Source of the DNA: DTQF01 sp038874185
GTDB lineage: Archaea; Micrarchaeota; Micrarchaeia; CABMEP01
Assembly: GCA_038874185.1 (NCBI GenBank)
Contig: JAVZCX010000026.1
Coordinates: 1 to 10,332, forward strand
Reading direction: 5' to 3'
Length of the DNA stretch: 10,332 nt
Shown here: piece by piece, positions 6,110 to 10,332 of the stretch
Numbering within the stretch: the first letter of the stretch is position 1
Layout of the letters: the number at the start of each line of letters is the position of its first letter
Made by a program: the position numbers and the translations under genes
The notes under the pieces: model-generated
Database searches by the model: none
Seen by the model: only the letters and a program-made list of their open reading frames with translations
Told to the model about the DNA's origin: nothing

Positions 6110-6181
6110 GGGCCTGTAGCTCAATGGTAGAGCGCATCCATGGCATGGATGAGGCTGCGCGTTCGAGTCGCGCCAGGTCCA
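6110..6181 (+). tRNA. tRNA-Ala(GGC)
   Basis: Acceptor GGGCCTG (6110-6116) pairs with CAGGTCC (6174-6180) and includes the G3-U70 pair, the alanine identity element. The D arm is GCTC/GAGC. The anticodon stem CATCC/GGATG (6135-6139, 6147-6151) encloses ATGGCAT with anticodon GGC at 6142-6144. The T arm is GCGCG-TTCGAGT-CGCGC and the discriminator is A (6181). No intron and no encoded CCA are present. The coiled-coil protein gene begins 25 nt downstream, so both may be transcribed together. Confidence 0.97.
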
Positions 6182-6206
6182 TAAAATCGGAAATGGAGGC
6201 GACTAA

Positions 6207-6725
6207 ATGCCATTCGCAGTTAAAAAGGCAGATAGTATTAAACCTGAATGGAAAGAAGAATTAGAGCACTATAAAAAGAAATGTAGATTTACTGATGAAG
6301 AAACCAAATTTATTTTAAAGCTAGCAGAAAAGAATGGTTTGTCACCACAAAGAATAATTGAAACAATTGGGTTAAACTCTCCTAGAGGAAAATTAAGAAC
6401 CGAAGCAATAGACGATCTTAATATCTCAATTCCCGAAATAGAAAAAAGATTGGTTGAAAATAAAATGAAACTGGAAAAAATGAAAAAAGACAAGAAAAGT
6501 GAGGAAATTAAAGGAGTGAAAAAACTAATTACTAAGATAAAGGATATGATATTAGAAAAAGAAAAATTGTTAGAAGCAGATATAAAGATAGATGAACATA
6601 GATTAAAGAGATACAAGAATATAAAAGCAATTTTAAAAGAACTCAATAAAAATCCTAACAAAGATGAAATAACTAAAAAAATAAACAAAAACACTAATTT
6701 CAAACCAGCGGAAGAATTGTTCTAA
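6207..6725 (+). CDS. Lysine-rich coiled-coil hypothetical protein
   Basis: This 172-aa protein starts at an ATG with GGAGG 7 nt upstream. The N-terminal third (about 28-70) is helical and reads FTDEETKFILKLAEKNGLSP, which could be a small helix-turn-helix-like fold. Residues 75-145 form a long, lysine- and glutamate-rich coiled coil, and the C-terminus is polar (NKNTNFKPAEELF). No signal peptide, membrane segment or enzyme motif is visible. The gene sits between tRNA-Ala and the HIT hydrolase gene. The opposite strand also shows an open frame, but this is a by-product of the A-rich coiled-coil codons. I do not recognise the protein. Confidence 0.85.
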   Translation: MPFAVKKADSIKPEWKEELEHYKKKCRFTDEETKFILKLAEKNGLSPQRIIETIGLNSPRGKLRTEAIDDLNISIPEIEKRLVENKMKLEKMKKDKKSEEIKGVKKLITKIKDMILEKEKLLEADIKIDEHRLKRYKNIKAILKELNKNPNKDEITKKINKNTNFKPAEELF

Positions 6726-6738
6726 AATTTATTATAGA

Positions 6739-6769
6739 AATACTAACCTTATGAAGAAATGTTAGTATT
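6739..6769 (+). promoter_or_regulatory. Inverted repeat upstream of the HIT hydrolase gene, possible operator
   Basis: AATACTAAC (6739-6747) and GTTAGTATT (6761-6769) are a perfect 9-bp inverted repeat with a 13-nt spacer. A TATA-like TTTATTATA (6728-6736) lies just before it, so the start site would fall inside the repeat. A repressor could block transcription there. It could also be a 5'-UTR hairpin or mark the end of the preceding gene; no long T-tract follows, which argues against an intrinsic terminator. Confidence 0.45.
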
Positions 6770-6783
6770 AAGAAGGTGAAGTG

Positions 6784-7158
6784 ATGGAAAATAAGTGTAT
6801 TTTTTGTAAGCTTGCTGAAATGAAAGAGAATTATATTGCAGAAACCAAAAATCTATTTGCTGTTTGGGACAAATATCCTGTTTCTAAAGGACATGCGATG
6901 ATTATACCAAAAAGACACATTGTTAACATGTTTGAAATGAATGAAGAAGAAGGGAATGAATTGCCTCAGATTTTAAACATAGTAAAAGAAAAAATTGAGG
7001 ATAATGCGGGAAGTGATAAACCCAAAGGATATAACATAGGTTCAAACAACGGAGAGGCTGCAGGTCAGGTTGTTATGCATCTCCATATTCATGTGATACC
7101 CAGATATAAAGGTGGACATGGAATTCAAATCCTAGGACAAGGAGAACCGAAGGAATGA
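6784..7158 (+). CDS. HIT-family nucleotide hydrolase
   Basis: The product is 124 aa from the ATG at 6784, chosen because GGTGA lies 4 nt upstream; the GTG at 6781 is too close. HIT proteins hydrolyse or transfer nucleoside monophosphates from small substrates such as dinucleoside polyphosphates or AMP-lysine. The signature HLHIHV (residues 99-104) gives His99, His101 and His103, with His101 the expected nucleophile. CIFC (Cys5, Cys8) with His45 in PKRHIVN and His99 resemble the zinc site of the HINT-like branch. The segment GYNIGSNNGEAAGQVVMHLH is typical of the family. The length is close to the usual 110-140 aa. The DUF3175-like reading frame follows immediately, with an ATG 2 nt after this stop. 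The exact substrate is not determined. Confidence 0.96.
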   Translation: MENKCIFCKLAEMKENYIAETKNLFAVWDKYPVSKGHAMIIPKRHIVNMFEMNEEEGNELPQILNIVKEKIEDNAGSDKPKGYNIGSNNGEAAGQVVMHLHIHVIPRYKGGHGIQILGQGEPKE

Positions 7159-7167
7159 AATGAGGAC

Positions 7168-7174
7168 AAAAAAA
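7168..7174 (+). promoter_or_regulatory. A7 run in -1 slippery phase at the start of the DUF3175-like gene
   Basis: An ATG at 7160 opens ATG AGG ACA AAA AAA TAA. The seven A lie as A-AAA-AAA in the reading phase, the pattern of a -1 frameshift site, and a stop codon follows at once. A one-base slip back continues as ATA AGG AAA GAA AAG TGG in the frame of the conserved protein. A simple one-base deletion or sequencing error in the A-run would give the same picture. I saw no clear downstream stimulatory structure. Confidence 0.5.
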
Positions 7175-7200
7175 TAAGGAAAGAAAAGTGGTCACAATAT

Positions 7201-7455
7201 GTGACAGAGCATAGTTTTAGACTAACACTAGAACATTGTGTATTTACTTGGAAAGATCCAAAAAGAATAGCAAAGTCATTGAAACAATCTGCAGAAGAGT
7301 GTATTGCAAGAAAGGGAACTCCTTTCCAATCTGCAATGTCTATGTTAAATTTCTATATAAATCGAGCTGGAAGGAAACTAAAACCTGAAAGAAAAATTAT
7401 TTTGGAAAAGGCAAAACAGGAATTGAGGATTCTTTTTGGAAAAATAAAAAAGTAA
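7201..7455 (+). CDS. DUF3175-like protein, N-terminus probably displaced by a frameshift
   Basis: The open frame from the GTG at 7201 gives 84 aa. The core VFTWKDPKRIAKSLKQSAEE, then RKGTPFQSAMSMLNFYINRA and GRKLKPERKIILEKAKQELR, matches my memory of the DUF3175 family, small basic proteins of unknown role best known from bacteria. The family's N-terminus normally reads like KWSQ-x-VTE; here KWSQYVTEHSF is encoded by 7186-7218, so coding sequence continues upstream of the GTG. No start codon exists in that frame before the stop at 7156. An ATG at 7160 enters the same frame if the A-run 7168-7174 is read with one extra base, which yields about 98 aa. The GTG has no binding site at a proper distance. 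The gene follows the HIT gene by translational coupling. Transfer from bacteria is possible but untested. Confidence 0.8.
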   Translation: MTEHSFRLTLEHCVFTWKDPKRIAKSLKQSAEECIARKGTPFQSAMSMLNFYINRAGRKLKPERKIILEKAKQELRILFGKIKK

Positions 7456-7472
7456 AGAACAAGATATTTGAC

Positions 7473-7492
7473 AGATCATTCTCCGATGATCT
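7473..7492. terminator. Inverted repeat between convergent genes, possible bidirectional terminator
   Basis: AGATCAT (7473-7479) and ATGATCT (7486-7492) form a 7-bp stem around TCTCCG, overlapping the stop codon of the YjbQ gene. T-rich sequence follows on the minus strand (complement of 7440-7456) and, less strictly, on the plus strand. The convergent position fits a shared end of transcription. Overlap with coding sequence weakens the case. Confidence 0.35.
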
Positions 7493-7886
7493 TTACTATA
7501 ACTCTTTTCTTTCTTTGTCCGTCAAACTCCATGTAGAACACTTGCTCCCAAGGACCAAGATCAAGTTCGCCATTTGTTATAGGTAGTACTACCTGATGGT
7601 GTATGAGCGTGCGCTTAAGATGGGCGTCGCCGTTTGTTTCTCCTGTTCTGTGATGCTTGTAATCTGCTTTTGGTGCAAGCCTCTCAAGCCATTCCATAAC
7701 ATCCTCTTTTAACCCAGATTCCTCATCATTAACCCATATAGCTGCAGTTATATGCATCGCACTAACCAAACAGAATCCTTCCTTCACCTTGCTCTTCTTA
7801 ACAATGTCATCTATCTTGCTTGTAATGTTTATTATTTCTCTTTCTTTTTTTGTGTTGAACCAAAGATATTCGGTATAAGAATTCAT
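7476..7886 (-). CDS. YjbQ / UPF0047 family protein
   Basis: The start is the ATG at 7886, with GGTGA 4 nt upstream; an ATG at 7898 would place that binding site inside the gene. The 136-aa product has the family's motifs in order: GFCLVSAMHITAAIWVNDEE (residues 37-56) corresponding to the usual HTTAGI-x-INE block, then NGDAHLKRTLIHH (85-97), and GELDLGPWEQVFYMEFDGQR (106-125), the most recognisable signature. These proteins form compact beta-rich trimers. Some members have been described as secondary thiamine phosphate synthases, and the native role in archaea is uncertain. The usual HTT reads HIT here, a mild change. It is convergent with the DUF3175-like gene and divergent from tRNA-Val. 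Confidence 0.95.
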   Translation of the reverse strand: MNSYTEYLWFNTKKEREIINITSKIDDIVKKSKVKEGFCLVSAMHITAAIWVNDEESGLKEDVMEWLERLAPKADYKHHRTGETNGDAHLKRTLIHHQVVLPITNGELDLGPWEQVFYMEFDGQRKKRVIVKIIGE

Positions 7887-7966
7887 AATTTCACCCATCT
7901 GATTTGATATAGACGATCAATGATAAATAAAAATAGATAAATATTAAAGTTTAAAAATCCAAGATA

Positions 7967-7981
7967 CTATATATTATAGTC
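7967..7981 (+). promoter_or_regulatory. Probable TATA box of tRNA-Val
   Basis: ACTATATATTATAGT is a near-perfect palindrome centred about 34 nt before tRNA-Val. With a start about 25 nt downstream, the transcript would carry a leader of several nucleotides that RNase P removes. The rest of 7899-8007 is AT-rich and holds no gene that I can see. Confidence 0.5.
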
Positions 7982-8007
7982 TGACCTTTATTTTTGTTGT
8001 ATATTTT

Positions 8008-8080
8008 GGCCCTGTAGTCGAATGGTTAAGACGTCACCCTTACAAGGTGAAGATTCGGAGTTCGATTCTCCGCGGGGCCA
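8008..8080 (+). tRNA. tRNA-Val(TAC)
   Basis: Acceptor GGCCCTG (8008-8014) pairs with CGGGGCC (8073-8079), with one U-G pair. The D stem is GTC/GAC (8017-8019, 8030-8032) with a 10-nt loop. The anticodon stem TCACC/GGTGA (8034-8038, 8046-8050) encloses CTTACAA with anticodon TAC at 8041-8043. The T arm is CGGAG-TTCGATT-CTCCG and the discriminator is A (8080). No intron and no encoded CCA are present. The convergent unknown gene ends only 9 nt downstream. Confidence 0.97.
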
Positions 8081-8089
8081 CTGTTTTAT

Positions 8090-8914
8090 TTAATCATTTT
8101 GATTTAATTCAGTACATGATTTCAATTTATTAACAAGACTCTCTAACTCAAATGAAGTTCTGATTCTTTCGAAAATGTTTTCATAGATTATGCATTTCGA
8201 GAATTCTCTTTCTATATCCTTAAATCTATTCCTCTTGGAAGTATTAAGGATGTTTCTTAATTTCTTTGCATTCTCACTATTATTAGACGCAAGCCATTCT
8301 ATTATGAGCTTGTTGATTTCATTCCTTTCCACTATAAAGTTAGATCCTCCAAAAGCCTTAAGTATTGAAAACCTTATAAGACCCATTTGCTCGATATTTC
8401 CAAATGCAGTTTCATAACTGTCTGGAAGAATGTGATATGTATCGCCATTCTCTTTGACTTGGAATATATGCTCAAAGTCATTTATTTTTATTGAAGTTTG
8501 GAATTGCGAAAGAAACCCAGAATAGTCTCCATCCTCTATTGCAGCGGCTATAGCATATGCTGGACCCACATCAAAATTTAATTTCTCTGACTCAATATAT
8601 TTTTTATATTCCAATAGATTCCTTAGCCCTGTCATATAGAAAGTATCGAATTTGGAATTTAGATTGTCTTTATGGGCAAATGTACAAACAATACCTATTC
8701 TTGAGCCGCACCTGATCGGAACGCAAACTCTCCTATAGTCTGCAAAGTCTGAAAAATCAGACGCATCTTCGATAAGTAGGTTTTTGTCAAAAATAGAATT
8801 TTCTCTCTGCTGGTTTACCTTTGGCTCTGAGGCAACTTCCTGCTCTTTTATCTTTTGCGCGAACATCTTGTCTAACCCTTCGGTAATCGTCTCGCCTCTG
8901 CCTCTTTGGTCCAA
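8090..8914 (-). CDS. Hypothetical protein, 274 aa, probable TTG start
   Basis: I do not recognise this protein. The frame opens with TTG at 8914 and contains no nearby binding site. A palindromic TATA-like TATTTAAATA (8935-8944) is centred about 26 nt upstream, which fits a leaderless mRNA starting exactly at that TTG. The first ATG is at residue 17 and would be the alternative start. The N-terminal 45 residues are charged and probably flexible. A central alpha/beta region follows (YRRVCVPIRCGSRIGIVCTF, then GPAYAIAAAIEDGDYSGFLS), and the last 120 residues are helical and basic. There is no signal peptide, membrane segment or enzyme motif. The gene lies 23 nt after Trm5 on the same strand, so it may also be transcribed with it. 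The stop codon is 9 nt from tRNA-Val on the opposite strand. Confidence 0.75.
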   Translation of the reverse strand: MDQRGRGETITEGLDKMFAQKIKEQEVASEPKVNQQRENSIFDKNLLIEDASDFSDFADYRRVCVPIRCGSRIGIVCTFAHKDNLNSKFDTFYMTGLRNLLEYKKYIESEKLNFDVGPAYAIAAAIEDGDYSGFLSQFQTSIKINDFEHIFQVKENGDTYHILPDSYETAFGNIEQMGLIRFSILKAFGGSNFIVERNEINKLIIEWLASNNSENAKKLRNILNTSKRNRFKDIEREFSKCIIYENIFERIRTSFELESLVNKLKSCTELNQND

Positions 8915-8934
8915 TATATTAATAGAAAGATAAG

Positions 8935-8944
8935 TATTTAAATA
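8935..8944 (-). promoter_or_regulatory. TATA element of the 274-aa gene, overlapping the Trm5 stop codon
   Basis: TATTTAAATA is a palindrome that includes the Trm5 stop (8938-8940). Its centre is about 26 nt before the TTG at 8914. This gives the gene a possible promoter of its own at the end of Trm5, with a leaderless start. Confidence 0.45.
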
Positions 8945-9960
8945 TTTAATACTTGAAAATCAACCACTACTTCAATTATATCTGGAGAATAATCCCTTAC
9001 CAACCTTGATTGAAGAATCTTTATTTTTTTCTTTTGTTTTTTTGCAGCCTCGTTTACAATTTTTTCTGCGTTTTCAATCGAATCTGTAAAATGATAGAAA
9101 TGAATTATTCCTCCATTCTTGGCTAGATAAAAAGCGACATCAAGAAACTGATCTGCAGACATGGGAAGAGGCATTATTACTCTGTCCGCTACTCCTCCAT
9201 ATTCCTTTTTCTTCAATAAATCCCTCACATCTCCAGGAATTGGAACTACGTTTTTGAGCTTATTTAATTTAATGTTTTCAATAAGGTAACTATATGCATC
9301 AGGATTTAGTTCATTAGCATAGACTTTTGAATTTGGATGGTTCTTTGCAATTATTAAAGCAAAAGGTCCAACACCTGCGAATGGAACAAATACTGTTTCT
9401 CCATCTTTTACTGATGAGTTTATTCGTTTTCTTTCATAACTTAATCTTGGGGAATAATATGCCTTTGAAACATCTAGCTTAAATCTACAACCGTGCTCCT
9501 TATGTATTGTAAGAGTTGACTGCCTTCCTGCGACAACTTTAAATGACCTTATTCTAAACGGCCCTTTTATTCCTCCTGTTTTAACTGCTACTGATTTTAT
9601 GTTTTTATGCTGCTCCATTATGTCTGATGCGATCTTTTTAGATATATTCTCCTTTTGTTTTTCAGACAAATCTTTGTATTCTTTTGGCAATTCGAATATT
9701 GCTACATCACCAATTATATCAAATGGAGGAAGACTGACTTTTTTGCTCTCTTTTTTTCTCAATCTTTTTTTACATAGTTCGAATTTGAAATCAAGTTGAT
9801 TTAATTCTTCCATTTTTTCTTTTATATTTTCATCCAGCGGAAAGAATATGAATTCATTATCTGAAGAGGGATTATAATTGAAATTTATTAGCTTCTTTGA
9901 GATAAGAAATCTTCTTGCCTTTTCGGCGTGTTTCTTTCCAACTTTTAATGCAATAACCAT
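8938..9960 (-). CDS. trm5: tRNA (guanine37-N1)-methyltransferase, Trm5 family
   Basis: Trm5 uses S-adenosylmethionine to make m1G37 next to the anticodon, which prevents frameshifting. The start is set at the ATG at 9960 (340 aa): the family begins with MVIALKV-like sequence and AGTGA lies 4 nt upstream. The ATG at 9972 would add MSDR and has no such site. A small N-terminal D1-like domain (1-60) precedes FDIIGDVAIFELP (80-92). The D2 segment EHGCRFKLDVSKAYYSPRLS, then YERKRI (155-180), holds Glu176, the likely general base. The methyl-donor site is VPFAGVGPFALI (192-203), NELNPDAYSYLIENIKLNKL (216-235) and GDVRD (243-247). The next motif reads DRVIMPLPMSADQFL; Pro264 stands where Methanocaldococcus jannaschii Trm5b has a functional Asn in its NLP motif. 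The gene lies between the kinase and the 274-aa gene on the same strand. Confidence 0.95.
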   Translation of the reverse strand: MVIALKVGKKHAEKARRFLISKKLINFNYNPSSDNEFIFFPLDENIKEKMEELNQLDFKFELCKKRLRKKESKKVSLPPFDIIGDVAIFELPKEYKDLSEKQKENISKKIASDIMEQHKNIKSVAVKTGGIKGPFRIRSFKVVAGRQSTLTIHKEHGCRFKLDVSKAYYSPRLSYERKRINSSVKDGETVFVPFAGVGPFALIIAKNHPNSKVYANELNPDAYSYLIENIKLNKLKNVVPIPGDVRDLLKKKEYGGVADRVIMPLPMSADQFLDVAFYLAKNGGIIHFYHFTDSIENAEKIVNEAAKKQKKKIKILQSRLVRDYSPDIIEVVVDFQVLNI

Positions 9961-10000
9961 CCTATCACTCATATTGTTTATACAGAAGTCTGTAAGATTA

Positions 10001-10332
10001 TTAGATAGACTTTTTGACCTCCTCTATTCTCTTCTTAATCATCGAAACTACTTTTTCCTCTATCTCCTCCTTTGAACCTTCATTAATCAATCTAACATTT
10101 GCTTTCCTTAAGCATGCTCCTAAATTTACTCCGTAATCTATTACACCACCATGTTCACTTTCAGTATCTTCCATCTTTCTATCCTCCCTTCCAGCCATCT
10201 CTTCGTGATCACGCTTTTTGAATGATTCAAAGTCCATTACTTCCTCTCCTTCTCTTTTTCTTGAAAGTGCTCTCTCATATCTAATTCTTACATCTGCATC
10301 TACAAAAATCAAATAGAAGTATTTCTTGAATG
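10001..10332 (-). CDS. C-terminal part of a probable nucleotide kinase (P-loop, dephospho-CoA kinase-like), partial
   Basis: The frame is open to the right edge and ends at a TAA at 10001, so only about 110 residues of the C-terminal half are visible. The TTG at 10310-10312 is an internal codon, not a start. The visible part starts FKKYFYLIFVDADVRIRYER, a strand ending in DAD and an RYER helix, as in the archaeal UPF0200/dephospho-CoA kinase-like group. There the strand leads to a lid rich in arginines (RALSRKREGEE) and an acidic segment (DFESFKKRDHEEMAGRED). Near the end are CLRKANVRLINEGSKEEIEE, matching the family's AD-x-x-I-x-N-x-GS-x-EEL end. The P-loop would lie outside the window. Trm5 follows after about 40 nt. 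The substrate cannot be told from this fragment. Confidence 0.8.
   Translation of the reverse strand, partial: FKKYFYLIFVDADVRIRYERALSRKREGEEVMDFESFKKRDHEEMAGREDRKMEDTESEHGGVIDYGVNLGACLRKANVRLINEGSKEEIEEKVVSMIKKRIEEVKKSI

Noticed and set aside
6269..6703. Long minus-strand open frame opposite the coiled-coil protein gene
   Set aside because: Its hydrophobic, F/S/I-rich translation is the expected reverse of lysine- and glutamate-rich codons; the plus-strand frame has a strong ribosome binding site.
7919..7984. Possible C/D sRNA between YjbQ and tRNA-Val (ATGATAA ... CTGA)
   Set aside because: No D' or C' box at the required 12-nt spacing, and the sequence is simple and AT-rich.
1..10332. 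CRISPR array, insertion sequence or integrase attachment site
   Set aside because: No regularly spaced repeats, transposase or integrase genes, or duplicated tRNA 3' ends were seen in the window.

Overview
The window looks like an AT-rich archaeal chromosome segment, possibly from a small-genome (DPANN-like) lineage. The domain-level call rests on several things read directly: a Trm5-type tRNA methyltransferase, an Sm-like archaeal protein, a C/D box guide RNA with exact 12-nt guides, a tRNA with a bulge-helix-bulge intron, tRNAs without encoded CCA, TATA boxes about 25 nt before starts, and GGTGA ribosome binding sites matching an archaeal 16S tail. The lineage below domain level is a guess.

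Layout. 1-246: no gene; an AT-rich stretch with one hairpin. 247-3187 (minus): two tightly coupled genes of unknown function (462 and 515 aa). The first shows a faint L,D-transpeptidase-like pattern; the second carries repeated alpha/beta modules joined by polar linkers. 3243-4538 (minus): a lipoprotein with a carboxypeptidase-regulatory-like beta domain and a transglutaminase-like domain. 4592-4690 (plus): tRNA-Thr(CGT) with a 27-nt intron at the non-canonical position 30/31. It shares a palindromic TATA box with the lipoprotein gene. 4736-5676 (plus): a small acidic protein, a C/D box sRNA whose two guides fit the wobble base of tRNA-Met(CAU) and tRNA-Leu(CAA), and a four-helix membrane protein. 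5756-7455 (plus): the Sm-like protein, tRNA-Ala(GGC), a lysine-rich coiled-coil protein, a HIT hydrolase, and a DUF3175-like gene whose conserved N-terminus is out of frame across an A7 run. 7476-7886 (minus): a YjbQ/UPF0047 protein. 8008-8080 (plus): tRNA-Val(TAC). 8090-10332 (minus): an unknown 274-aa protein, Trm5, and the C-terminal part of a probable nucleotide kinase that runs off the right edge.

Functional theme. The middle and right parts are rich in tRNA biology: three tRNA genes, an intron, a guide RNA for position 34, Trm5 for position 37, and an Sm-like RNA-binding protein. The left part looks like an accessory or cell-envelope region: a lipoprotein transglutaminase beside an undescribed gene pair. 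Several minus-strand genes have a TATA element centred 24-27 nt before the start codon, which suggests leaderless transcripts.
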